From assembly GCA_003695765.1 (NCBI GenBank), contig RFHQ01000015.1, positions 1-64,000 on the forward strand: a DNA stretch of 64,000 bases, given 5' to 3'. The notes beneath the pieces are model-generated. The model did no database searches and had not been told where the DNA came from. It saw only the letters and a program-made list of their open reading frames with translations. Below are positions 18,277 to 27,400 of this stretch, piece after piece (positions within the stretch are counted from its first letter, which is position 1; every line of letters begins with the position of its first letter). This DNA comes from Gammaproteobacteria bacterium (GTDB lineage: Bacteria; Pseudomonadota; Gammaproteobacteria; Steroidobacterales; GCA-2729495). Made by a program: the position numbers and the translations under genes.

Positions 18277-18326
18277 CCTCCCTGCCGATACGCACTGCAG
18301 CGCGCGGGGTCGCGCGCGAAGGGAGG
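18277..18326 (+). promoter_or_regulatory. Riboswitch expression platform that can hide the btuB ribosome-binding site
   Basis: The btuB Shine-Dalgarno AGGGAGG (18320-18326), 4 nt before the ATG, is fully complementary to CCTCCCT (18277-18283). Between them a very stable hairpin forms: GCGCGCG (18300-18306), loop GGGT, CGCGCGC (18311-18317). The two stems can stack, closing the ribosome-binding site. No run of T follows, so control is probably at translation initiation. The ligand-dependent alternative pairing was not worked out. Confidence 0.7.
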
Positions 18327-18330
18327 CACC

Positions 18331-20259
18331 ATGCATTTCCGTCCTTGTCTGCACGGTCTGATCGCCGGCGCCGCACTGTTCGCCGGCGCCGCGGCGGCCG
18401 ACGATCGCATCGAGAACATCGTCAGCACCGCCAGCCGGACCGAACTGCCGGCTGCCCGCGTCGGCAGCGCCTTCAGCGTCGTCGACCGGGCCTTGATCGA
18501 GCGCCGTCAGGCCGTCCTGGCCAGCGATCTGCTGCAGGACCTGCCGGGCGTCGCGGTCAGCCGGCTGGGCGGGCCGGGCAGCCAGACGCAGCTCAGGCTG
18601 CGCGGCGCCGAGGCCAACCACGTGCTGGTCCTGATCGACGGCATGCCCGTCAACGACCCGGCCGCAGCCGACGAATTCAGCTTCGAGCAGTTCACCAGCT
18701 GGGATCTCGAGCGGATCGAGCTGATCCGCGGACCCCAGAGCGCGCTCTGGGGCAGTGACGCGATGGCCGGTGCGATCAACTTCATCACGCGACGCGATGG
18801 CGCCGCACCGCTCAGCGCAGCCGGCTTCGCCGAAGGCGGTTCCTTCGACAGCCGGCGCGCCGGCCTGCGCGCCGGCGGCGGGCGGGGGCGTTTCAGCGGC
18901 ACGGCCAGCCTGTCCTGGTTCGAGACCGACGGCGAGAACATCGCCCGCCAGGGCGACGAGCGCGATGGCTACGAGAACCTGACCCTGGGCCTGCACACGG
19001 CCTTCGAGGTCAGCGAGCAGCTGGCCCTGGAACTGACGGCGCGGCACACCGACGCCAGCGCCGACTTCGACGATACCTTCGCGACGGGGCTGCCGACCGA
19101 TGCCGACCTGGTCACCGATACGCGTTACTGGTACCTGCAAGGCGCCGCCGAACTCGCCCTGCAGGACGGCCGCTGGCGCCAGCGGCTGACCGCGCACTGG
19201 CTGGACAGCGAGCGCAAGAACCGCGACGCCGGGCGACTGACCGACCGCAGTGACGGCGAGCGCAGCGGCCTGCGCTATCAGAGCTCCTGGGCACTGGGCA
19301 AGGCGCCGGACCGCTACCAGCTCACGGCCGCGATCGACTACGAGAAGGAAGAATTCGCCCAGGCATTTCCGGGCAACCCCTTCCTGTCGGCGGCCGACCA
19401 GCGCCAGTCGCGGAACAGCACCGGCCTGGTCGCGGAGCTGCAGGCCCAGCCGCTGCCGGGACTGGACCTGAACGGCAGCCTGCGCCATGACCTGAACAGC
19501 GACTTCAAGGACAAGACGACTCTGCGGCTGACGGCGGCCTGGCGGCCGGACGCCGGCGCGACGCGGCTGCACGCGAGCTATGGCACCGGGATGAAGAAGC
19601 CGACCTTCACCGAGCTGTTCGGCTTCTTCCCGGCCTCCTTCGTCGGGAACCCGGACCTGAAGCCCGAGGAATCCAGCGGTTTCGATATCGGCATCGACCA
19701 GCGATTCTTCGACGATCGCCTGCGGGCCGACCTGACCTGGTTCTACGCCGAACTGGAGAACGAGATTCAGACCGTCTTCCTGCCCGGCTTCCGCTCTTCG
19801 GTGGTCAACGGCGACGGCCGCAGCCGCCGCCAGGGCATCGAACTCGAACTGCAGGCGCGGCTGACACCGGCGCTGCAGGCCACGGCCAGCTATACCTATA
19901 CCGAGGCCAGCGAGCCGGACGCGAGCGGCCGCCGGCAACGCGAAATCCGGCGGCCGCGGCACATGGCAGCCGTGAACCTGGACTACGGCTTCGCCGGCGA
20001 CCGCGGCGACCTGAATCTGAACCTGTCCTACACCGGCGACCAGCTGGACCGCGACTTTTCCCGGTTCCCGTCGCCGCTGGTGACGCTGGACGATTACCTG
20101 CTGGTCAATCTGGCCGCGAGCTATGCGCTCGGCGAGCGCTGGAGCGTCTACGCCCGTGCCGAGAACCTGCTGGACGAAGACTACGAAAACGTCTTCGGCT
20201 ACCGGAATCCGGGCCGGGCCTTCTATGCCGGCATCCGCGCCGGATTCGGCCAGCGCTGA
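18331..20259 (+). CDS. btuB: TonB-dependent vitamin B12 outer-membrane receptor
   Basis: Beta-barrel importer of cobalamin across the outer membrane. The 642-residue protein has a signal peptide (residues 1-22), a TonB-box-like IENIVSTAS, a plug domain (ASDLLQDLPGVAVSRLGGPG, RIELIRGPQSALWGSDAMAGAINFIT) and a 22-strand barrel with the IDQRFF and GRSRRQGIELEL blocks, ending in the outer-membrane signature AGIRAGFGQR. Start ATG 18331 follows GGGAGG; longer frames run through the riboswitch. The preceding cobalamin riboswitch makes vitamin B12 the likely substrate. The TonB-like protein at 34725 might energise it. Confidence 0.95.
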   Translation: MHFRPCLHGLIAGAALFAGAAAADDRIENIVSTASRTELPAARVGSAFSVVDRALIERRQAVLASDLLQDLPGVAVSRLGGPGSQTQLRLRGAEANHVLVLIDGMPVNDPAAADEFSFEQFTSWDLERIELIRGPQSALWGSDAMAGAINFITRRDGAAPLSAAGFAEGGSFDSRRAGLRAGGGRGRFSGTASLSWFETDGENIARQGDERDGYENLTLGLHTAFEVSEQLALELTARHTDASADFDDTFATGLPTDADLVTDTRYWYLQGAAELALQDGRWRQRLTAHWLDSERKNRDAGRLTDRSDGERSGLRYQSSWALGKAPDRYQLTAAIDYEKEEFAQAFPGNPFLSAADQRQSRNSTGLVAELQAQPLPGLDLNGSLRHDLNSDFKDKTTLRLTAAWRPDAGATRLHASYGTGMKKPTFTELFGFFPASFVGNPDLKPEESSGFDIGIDQRFFDDRLRADLTWFYAELENEIQTVFLPGFRSSVVNGDGRSRRQGIELELQARLTPALQATASYTYTEASEPDASGRRQREIRRPRHMAAVNLDYGFAGDRGDLNLNLSYTGDQLDRDFSRFPSPLVTLDDYLLVNLAASYALGERWSVYARAENLLDEDYENVFGYRNPGRAFYAGIRAGFGQR

Positions 20260-20292
20260 GAACGGTCCGCGCCGGGGCTCTATACTTCGCCC

Positions 20293-20844
20293 ATGGGCAA
20301 GCGACTGTCGAAGATCTACACCCGCACCGGTGACGACGGCAGCACCGGGCTCGGCGACGGCCGGCGCGTCGCCAAGGACGACCCGCGCGTCGAGGCCTAT
20401 GGCTCCGTGGACGAGCTGAACAGCGCGATCGGCGTGGTGCTCGCGCGGCCGGGCCTGCCGGCCGCGGTCCGCGACTGCCTGACTGCGGTGCAGCACCGGC
20501 TGTTCGATCTCGGCGGCGAGCTGTGCCTGCCGGGCCACCAGGCGATCGACGAGGCCGCCGTCACCGCCCTCGAACAGGCGCTGGACGGTTTCAACCGTGA
20601 TCTGCCGCCGCTGCAGGAGTTCATCCTGCCCGGCGGCAGCGACGGGGCCGCCGCCTGTCAGCTCGCGCGGGCGATCTGTCGGCGCGCGGAGCGGCGGACC
20701 TGGCGCCTGGCGCGCGACGAACCGGTGAACGAGGCCGCGCTGAAGTTTCTCAACCGGCTGTCCGACCTGCTGTTCGTCGTCGCGCGCGTGCTGAATCGCG
20801 AGGCCGGCGTGGCCGAACCGTTCTGGCAGAAGGCTCAGTCCTGA
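20293..20844 (+). CDS. Cob(I)alamin adenosyltransferase, PduO type
   Basis: Transfers adenosine from ATP to cob(I)alamin to make adenosylcobalamin. The 183-residue protein has the PduO N-terminal ATP-binding block KIYTRTGDDGSTGLGDGRR and VEAYGSVDELNS, the FILPGGS segment, and the CRRAERR helix followed by LNRLSDLLFVVAR. It begins 33 bp after btuB and is probably co-transcribed, so imported cobalamin would be adenosylated at once and its product would repress the riboswitch upstream. Its end overlaps convergent btuF by 10 bp. Confidence 0.95.
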   Translation: MGKRLSKIYTRTGDDGSTGLGDGRRVAKDDPRVEAYGSVDELNSAIGVVLARPGLPAAVRDCLTAVQHRLFDLGGELCLPGHQAIDEAAVTALEQALDGFNRDLPPLQEFILPGGSDGAAACQLARAICRRAERRTWRLARDEPVNEAALKFLNRLSDLLFVVARVLNREAGVAEPFWQKAQS

Positions 20845-21704
20845 GCCAGCGCCTCGCGGGCGCGGTCGAGCGCGTCGCAGATCGCCTCGGCGCCGTCGAT
20901 CAGACGCGGACCCGGCCGGCTGACCAGATCCGCCGGGACGCTGAAGAAATTGCCCGCCCGGCTCGCCGGCAGTTCCGGCCAGTCCTGCCAGCGGGAGAAA
21001 TCGGGCGGGCGGTTGGGCGCATAGCCACTGGCGATGATCGCTTCCGGGCGCGCGGCGATCACGCTTTCGACGCTGACCACCGGCGCCAGGCCCGCCAGCC
21101 CGGCAAAAGGGTTGTCGCCGCCGCAGAGCGCCATCGCCTCGCCGATCGCGTGCCGCCCGGTCACCGTGCGCAAGGGCTGCGACGAGACCTGGTAGAACAC
21201 CCGCAGCCGGCGCTTGCCCGCCGCGGTCGCGGCCAGCGCCCGCAGGCGCTCGCGGTAGCGGCGAGCCGACCGTTCGGCCGCCTCGCGCGTGCCGGCCAGC
21301 GCCCCTAGCCGTTCGATCTGCCCGGCGATGCCGGCCAGGCTCGGTGATGGCATCAGCACGACCCGATAGCCCAGCGCCCGCAAGCGCTCGACGACCTCGA
21401 CCGGCGTGCCGCTCGCCCAGGCCAGCACTAGGTCCGGCGCGACGGCTGCCAGCGCCTCGTAATCGATCCGGAACGCATCGCCGATGCGCGGCAGGTCCGC
21501 GGCGGCCGGCGGGTAGTCAGTGAAGGCCACGCCGGCGACCAGCCGCGATCCAGCGCCGGCCGCGTAGGCCAGCTCGGCCAGGTGCGGCGCCAGCACCGCG
21601 ATCCGCCGCGCGGCGGCCTCGGCGGTGCCGCCGGCCGGTGCGGACGACGCCAGCATGGCGAGCAGCGCAGCGGCCACCGCCAGGACCCGTCGCCGGCGCG
21701 GCAT
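20835..21704 (-). CDS. btuF: Periplasmic cobalamin-binding protein
   Basis: Binds cobalamin in the periplasm and delivers it to BtuCD. The 289-residue protein has a signal peptide (RRRRVLAVAAALLAMLASSAPAG) and the helical-backbone binding fold: RIAVLAPHLAELAYAAGAGSRLVAG, PRIGDAFRIDYEALAAVAPDLVLAW, then RVFYQVSSQPLRTVTG and IIASGY. The ATG at 21704 overlaps the ampE stop by one base (TGATG), so it is coupled to ampDE rather than to the other btu genes. Longer upstream frames are shadows of ampE. Confidence 0.92.
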   Translation of the reverse strand: MPRRRRVLAVAAALLAMLASSAPAGGTAEAAARRIAVLAPHLAELAYAAGAGSRLVAGVAFTDYPPAAADLPRIGDAFRIDYEALAAVAPDLVLAWASGTPVEVVERLRALGYRVVLMPSPSLAGIAGQIERLGALAGTREAAERSARRYRERLRALAATAAGKRRLRVFYQVSSQPLRTVTGRHAIGEAMALCGGDNPFAGLAGLAPVVSVESVIAARPEAIIASGYAPNRPPDFSRWQDWPELPASRAGNFFSVPADLVSRPGPRLIDGAEAICDALDRAREALAQD

Positions 21705-22600
21705 CAGCTGACCAGGTCGTAGAGCGTCAGCACCGCGATCGCCGGGCACCAGATCAGCCACAGGCTGCGCAGCACCAGGTCCATGGCCGCCGCAACCGGG
21801 GCACCCGGACGAAGCTCGCAGCGGTCGCCCGCCCGGCCGGCGGCCGCGCTGCCGGCGCAGGCGAGCACGTCGTTGTTGATGTCGAAGAAGCGCTCGGCGC
21901 AGTTCTGGTAATAGGCCCGCCAATCGGCGATCGCCTCCTCGAAACTGCCCGCGAGCGCGTAGCTGACGGCCAACAGCCGCGCCGGTATCCAGGCCAACGC
22001 GGCGTGCACGGCCTGCACGGCGGCCCGCAGTTGCCCGCCGGCCGCATCTTCCGGAGGGCAGCGATAGGCTGCCCGGCGGCGCATCAGGTCGATCACCCGA
22101 AACAGCCACGCCCCCGCCGGCCCGAGCAGCAGGAACCAGAACAGGACGCCGAAAATTCGGTTGTTGGCCTGCACGAAGACGGCGCGCTCCACGGCCTGAT
22201 CACGAGCCACCGGATCGTCGGGCGGATCGGTCTCCAGCAGCTCCTTCGCCAAGTTGCGGATGCGTTGCGGGTCGCCCCCTTCCAGGGCCAGCCGGTATTC
22301 GTCCGCCTCCTCCTTCAGATCGCGCGGCCCCAGCGAGAACAGCAGCACGATGATGGCGAACGCGAAATACAACAGCCGGAACAGCGCCTCGTCGAGGATC
22401 GCCCCGGCGACGACGACCGGCAGCACGAGCAGACACAAGGCCAACAGGATCGCCGCGAACATCAGCGGGCGCGGCAGCGGCGCGGCGACGCCGAACACGC
22501 GATCGAAGAACGGGTCCAGCCAGCGAAACTCGCGCAGATGAAACAGGTGCGTGAGCAGGCGCTCGATCGCCAGTCCCAGCAGCAATGCAATCAGGTTCAT
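21704..22600 (-). CDS. ampE: AmpE-family inner-membrane protein
   Basis: Membrane protein encoded with AmpD and linked to beta-lactamase induction and envelope sensing; its molecular role is not settled. The 298-residue product has four or so membrane segments (LIALLLGLAIERLLTHL, LMFAAILLALCLLVLPVVVAG, LLYFAFAIIVLLFSL, IFGVLFWFLLLGPAGAWLF, and a C-terminal LWLIWCPAIAVLTLYDL), a loop with the WLDPFFD motif and GPRDL, and YYQNCAERFFDINNDVLAC typical of AmpE. Start ATG 22600 gives MNLIALLLGLAIE, the family N-terminus. It follows ampD by 25 bp. Confidence 0.92.
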   Translation of the reverse strand: MNLIALLLGLAIERLLTHLFHLREFRWLDPFFDRVFGVAAPLPRPLMFAAILLALCLLVLPVVVAGAILDEALFRLLYFAFAIIVLLFSLGPRDLKEEADEYRLALEGGDPQRIRNLAKELLETDPPDDPVARDQAVERAVFVQANNRIFGVLFWFLLLGPAGAWLFRVIDLMRRRAAYRCPPEDAAGGQLRAAVQAVHAALAWIPARLLAVSYALAGSFEEAIADWRAYYQNCAERFFDINNDVLACAGSAAAGRAGDRCELRPGAPVAAAMDLVLRSLWLIWCPAIAVLTLYDLVS

Positions 22601-22625
22601 GCCGGCCGTTTCCCGTGTCCGGCTA

Positions 22626-23195
22626 TCACGATACCTTGTCGAGCAGCGCCTGCAAGCGTTGCCAGTCGAAAGCCGGCCCGGGATCGGTCTTGCGCCCCGG
22701 GGCAATATGGCTGTGACCGACGACCGGGGCCCGCCGCAGTCCGGGCAGCGCCCGGCGCAATGCCACGATCAATTCCGCCAGCACACGGTACTGACGGGCG
22801 TCGTAGGGCCGCTCGTCGGTTCCCTCGAGTTCGATGCCGACGGAGAAATCGTTGCAGCGTCGCCGCCCCGCATAGCTGGACTCGCCGGCATGCCAGGCGC
22901 GCTCGTGCAAGGGCACGTATTGCACCAGTTCGCCGTCGCGGCGGATCAGCAGGTGGCAGGAGACCCGGAGCTGGCAGATGCCGGCGAAATACGGGTGGGC
23001 CGCCGGGTCGAGGCAATTGCTGAACAACGCGTCGATCCACGGGCCGCCGAATTCTCCGGGCGGCAGTGAAATGCCGTGGATCACGATCAGCGCCGGCTCG
23101 CAGCCCGCCGGGCGGGCATCGCGGTTCGGCGAGCGCCGCTGCCGCGCGCCGGCGACCAGCCCGGTCTGCGGATCGACCCGCCAGCTCACGGGCAA
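22626..23195 (-). CDS. ampD: 1,6-anhydro-N-acetylmuramyl-L-alanine amidase
   Basis: Cytoplasmic zinc amidase that splits 1,6-anhydroMurNAc-peptides during murein recycling and so controls AmpR-type signalling. The 189-residue protein has the amidase-2 fold: LIVIHGISLPPGEFGG with the first zinc His, SCHLLIRRDGELVQYVP, RAWHAGESSYAGRRRCNDFSVGIELEG (in part), and GHSHIAPGRKTDPGPAFDW with the second His and the Asp ligand. There is no signal peptide, as in true AmpD. The start is TTG 23195 or GTG 23189. It shares the recycling pathway with anmK. Confidence 0.96.
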   Translation of the reverse strand: MPVSWRVDPQTGLVAGARQRRSPNRDARPAGCEPALIVIHGISLPPGEFGGPWIDALFSNCLDPAAHPYFAGICQLRVSCHLLIRRDGELVQYVPLHERAWHAGESSYAGRRRCNDFSVGIELEGTDERPYDARQYRVLAELIVALRRALPGLRRAPVVGHSHIAPGRKTDPGPAFDWQRLQALLDKVS

Positions 23196-23245
23196 TCGGC
23201 CGTGGCCCGGTGAACCCGGCCGGTGGGCTGCGCAATAATGCCCGG

Positions 23246-23983
23246 ATGCAGCCGCGCACCTTTCACCCGGGACCGCTCAGCGGCGGCGACGAGCTGGTGC
23301 TCGGCGACGCGGCGGCACGACATCTGCGCACCGTGCTGCGGCTGCAGCGCGGCGCACGCCTCGTGCTCTTCAACGGCGACGGACGGGAATACCCGGCCGA
23401 GCTGCTGACCACGGGCAAGCCGCTGCGCGTGCGGCTGGACGCGGCTCGGCCCGGCCTCGCCGATTCGCCGCTCGCGCCAGTGCTGATGCAGGGCATCTGC
23501 CGCGGCGCGCGCATGGACCTCGTGATCCAGAAGGCCACGGAGCTCGGCGTCGCGGCCATTCTGCCACTGGCCTGCGAGCGCAGCGTCGTGCGCCTCGACG
23601 GCCCGCGCGCAGAGGCGCGCCGGCAGCACTGGCAGGGCGTGGCCCGGGCAGCGGCCGAACAGTGCGGGCGGGCCAGTGTGCCACGGATCGGCGCGGCTGC
23701 CACGCTGGCCGACGGCATCGCCGCGTTGCCCGCGGCCGGCAGCCGCCTGCTGCTCTCGCCCGGTGCCGGCACCGGCATCGGCGCGGCCCTGCGGCAGTGG
23801 CCACCGCTCGTGATCCTCTGTGGCCCCGAGGGCGGGTTCAGCGACGGCGAGCGCGCGCTGGCGGCCGGCGCGGGCTTCACGCCGGTGTCGCTGGGTCCGC
23901 GCGTCTTGCGCACCGAGACCGCGCCGCTGGTCGCGCTGGCGATCCTGCAATACCTGTACGGCGACCTGCGGGAAGGCGGCTGA
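23246..23983 (+). CDS. rsmE: 16S rRNA m3U1498 methyltransferase
   Basis: Methylates U1498 of 16S rRNA using S-adenosylmethionine. The 245-residue SPOUT-fold protein has the N-terminal PUA-like domain (HLRTVLRLQRGARLVLFNGDG), KATELGVAAILPLACERS, WQGVARAAAEQCGR, and the knot motifs LVILCGPEGGFSDGE and SLGPRVLRTETAPLVAL. The ATG at 23246 gives the family N-terminus (RTFHPGPLSGGDELVL). It is divergent from ampD with about 50 bp between them and convergent with chpC. Confidence 0.97.
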   Translation: MQPRTFHPGPLSGGDELVLGDAAARHLRTVLRLQRGARLVLFNGDGREYPAELLTTGKPLRVRLDAARPGLADSPLAPVLMQGICRGARMDLVIQKATELGVAAILPLACERSVVRLDGPRAEARRQHWQGVARAAAEQCGRASVPRIGAAATLADGIAALPAAGSRLLLSPGAGTGIGAALRQWPPLVILCGPEGGFSDGERALAAGAGFTPVSLGPRVLRTETAPLVALAILQYLYGDLREGG

Positions 23984-23988
23984 CAAGT

Positions 23989-24474
23989 TCAGACGGGCTG
24001 CAGGCCGGCAGGCGCGAGGCCCGCGGCCACGGTGGCTTCGAGTTGCTCCAGGTCCGGGATCAGCGGGTATTCGTTGATCATGCGGACCTGGCAGACGATC
24101 GGCCCGTCGGCCGGCCAGGCATGCCGCGTGTCCGGCTCGATCACCTCGCGGTTCACGCGCACCAGTTGCGGGAAACCCTCGGTCAGCAGCCCGTAGGCCC
24201 GGTCCGGCAGGGCCTCGCCGAGGACATTCATCACCGCGATCCGCGTGCGGCCGCCTGGTTCCGCGAACGGCAGGCCCGCGAGCTGTTCGAAGGAGATCAC
24301 CGGAATCTGCCGATCGTTCCAGCGCAGCATGCCGCGCAGCCAGTCCGGCGCCCCGGCCTCCACCGGCTCCAGCATGTGCCGGACGACCTCGGCCACGCAG
24401 GCCCGCGGCACGATCAGCCGATGCTGATGCAGCGGAATCAGCAGGCTGTACAGTTCGTCGGCCTGGTTCTGCAC
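23989..24474 (-). CDS. chpC: CheW-like chemosensory adaptor ChpC
   Basis: Adaptor-like CheW-domain protein at the end of the Pil-Chp operon. The 161-residue product carries a single CheW fold (LYSLLIPLHQHRLIVPRACVAEVVR, GMLRWNDRQIPVISFEQLAG, RIAVMNVLG, DLEQLEATV). The GTG at 24474 is chosen because it follows the chpA stop by 4 nt and removes residues that overlap chpA. In Pseudomonas ChpC is accessory and may link other receptors to ChpA; that role here is inferred from position and domain. Confidence 0.88.
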   Translation of the reverse strand: MQNQADELYSLLIPLHQHRLIVPRACVAEVVRHMLEPVEAGAPDWLRGMLRWNDRQIPVISFEQLAGLPFAEPGGRTRIAVMNVLGEALPDRAYGLLTEGFPQLVRVNREVIEPDTRHAWPADGPIVCQVRMINEYPLIPDLEQLEATVAAGLAPAGLQPV

Positions 24475-24478
24475 GGCT

Positions 24479-27400
24479 TCAGTCTTCCTCGCGCTCGAGC
24501 AGCGCATTCACCGCATCCAGCAACTCCTGCTCCTGGTAGGGCTTGCCGAGATAATCGTTGACGCCCAACTCGATCGCGCGGGCGCGGTGCTTCTCGCTGA
24601 CGCGCGAGGTGATCATGATGATCGGCAGACCGGCGGTCTCGGGATTGTTGCGCACATGGGTCGCGAACTCGTAACCGTCCATCCGCGGCATTTCGATGTC
24701 CAGCAGGATGATGTCCGGCCGGTGATCCTTGAGCACGCCGACCGCCTCGACCCCGTCTTTCGCGGTAATCACCTGAAAGTCGTTGCGCTCGAGCAGACGC
24801 TGGGTCACGCGGCGCATCGTGATCGAGTCGTCGACGACCAGCGCCAGCGGCTGTTCCTTGACCGCCGCCTGCACCGGCTCGACCGGTTCCAGTGCCGGCC
24901 GCGTGCTGCGCACCAGCGCGCCGGCATCTAGGATCACGACGACGCGGCCATCGCCGAGTATGGTCGCCCCGGCAATACCGCGGATTCTCGCCAGTTGTTC
25001 TCCGACCGGCTTGACGACGATTTCGCGGCTGTCCAGCAGTTCGTCGGTGATCAGGGCCGTGGAGTTCTCGCCCGCCTTGACGAGGATGATGGACACCCGG
25101 TCCGCTTCCGGCGGCAGCCGCGACGGCCCGGTGCCGATGAACTGCCCGAGATGATGGAAACGATAGACCTGCCCGGCGTACTCGATACTGGGCTCGTCCT
25201 CGGCCATCCGGGCATCGAGTTCCTCGCGGCTGATGCGAATGATGCCCTCCACGGTCGGCATCGGCAGCGCATACAGCTCGTTGCCGGCCCGCACGATCAG
25301 CGCCTGGGTCACAGCCAGCGTGAACGGCAGGCGGATCACGAAGGTCGTGCCCAGGCCGGCTTGCGACTCCATGCGCAGCGTGCCGCCGAGCTTGGCGATC
25401 TCGCTGGCGACGACGTCCATGCCGATGCCCCGCCCCGCCGCCTGGGTCAGGCGGCCGGCGGTGGAAAAGCCCGGCCGCAGGATCAGCTGCATCGCCTCTT
25501 CGTCCGTGACACGCTGCTGCGGGTCCAGCAGACCCTGCTCGACGGCCTTGCGCCGGATCGCGTCGACGTCCAGCCCGCGGCCATCGTCGGCGACCTCGAT
25601 CACGACCTCGGAACCCTCGCGGTGCAGGCTGATGCTGACCCGGCCGGTGGCCGGCTTGCCCGCCCGTTCGCGTTCCTCGGGCGGCTCGATGCCGTGTATC
25701 ACGGCGTTGCGGAGCAGGTGCTCGAACGGCGCCAGCATCTTTTCCAGCACCTGCCGATCCAGTTCGCCGCCGCCCTGCAACAGCAGCTCGGCCTGTCGCC
25801 CGTGCTCGGCCGCGGTCTGCCGCACGAGGCGGGCCAGTCGCGCACCGTGCTCCTGGAAGGGCACCATGCGGGTGCGCATCAGGCCGTCCTGCAATTCGGC
25901 TGCGGTGCGCGATTGCTGGGCCAGCATGGCTTCGGTATCGCTGGTCAGGTTCTTGAGCAGATCCTTCAGGCTATTGACGTCGCTGGCCGTCTCCGCCAGC
26001 GCGCGCGACAGTTGCTGGATACGCGAATAGCGGTCGAGCTCCAGTGGATCGAATTGCTCGTCCCTGGCGATGTCGGATTGGTGCAGATACAGGATCTGCG
26101 CTTCGGTCGCCAGTTCCAGGCTGCGCAACTGCTCTTTCAGTCGCACGACCGTCTGCCCGAGCTCCTCGAGGTTGAACTGGATCTGGCTCATCTGTTGCGC
26201 GAGCCGGGAATGGAAGATGCTGATCTCGCCGGCATTGTTGAGCAACTGCTCCAGCGTGCCCGGATCGACGCGGGCGAATTGCCGCCGTTCCGCGATCGTC
26301 GCGTCCCGGCCCGGCGGCACGACACGCTCGAGGTCGCCCCTGCCGGGCTGCGGCGGCGCCTCGAGTTCGCGGGCCAGCGCACCGATCTGCTCCAGCGTCG
26401 CGGCAGCCGCTGTCTCGGCCAGCGGCGGCGTCTCTTCCGCCGCAGCGGTTTCCTCGACCGCCTCGCCGGCCGCTTCTGTGGCGGTTTCCTCTGCCGCGTC
26501 GCCAGCCGCTTCCGCGGCGGTTTCCCCGGCCGCCTCGCCGGTCGGCTCCGTGGCAGCCACGGCCTCTGTGCCCACCGCCTCGCCGGACGGCACCGCCGTC
26601 GCATCCTCGGCCGCAGCCGCCTCCTCGCCCGCCAGTGCCGTAGCCAATGCCTCGCGGAGCGCGGCCGAGGCCGCCGGCACGACGCCGGCCACGACCTGCT
26701 CTCGCATCCGGTGCAATTCGTCGACCACCGCCTGCAGGAGGCCGGCGAGCTCGGTGGTGAACTGCAGCCGGCCGCTGTTCAGCGCGATCAGCAAGGCTTC
26801 GAGATCGTGACTCAAATCGCCCATCGCCGGCAGGCCGGCCATGCGCGCACCACCCTTCAGCGTGTGCAAATACCGCTGCATCTCCTGCAGGATCGGTGCC
26901 TCGGCCTCGCCACTGTTCAGGCGCGCCAGCGCTGCATCGCAGTTTTCGAGGATCTCGCCGGCCTCATCGGCGAAGATGCCCGCGATCTCGGCGTCGAAGG
27001 CCGGTGCCTCGCCGGCATCGACCGTCGGCTCGGCTTGGGCCGCGGGCTCGGCCGCGGCTGATTCGACGCTGCCACTCGCCGCGGCCAGGACCGCCGCGTC
27101 GAGCTCGGCCAGCCGCTCCCGGAGTTCGGTCGTGTCCGGCCATGGCCCGGCCGTCGCGAAGGCCGCGATCGTCGCCTCGATTGCGTCCGCTGCATCGCCC
27201 AGCGCGTCGATGCAGGCGGCGTCGACCAGCACCCCGTTGTCGCAGGCATGCCGGACCAGCTGGTTCAGCGGACCGGTGATCGCTGCGGCGGCATCGGCCT
27301 TGGCCATCGTCACGCTGCCGTGCAAGGTATGGCAGCTGTGGTGCAAGGATTCGGGCAGCCTGAATGGCGGCACGCCGGCGCGGCATTCCGCGACGAAGTC

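Noticed and set aside
18154-18330. N-terminal extension of BtuB
   Set aside because: It reads through the riboswitch aptamer and anti-SD region; the signal peptide and GGGAGG place the start at 18331.
24995-27061. 688-aa plus-strand frame opposite chpA
   Set aside because: The chpA frame carries clear kinase and Hpt motifs; this one has none and its composition is that of an antisense shadow.
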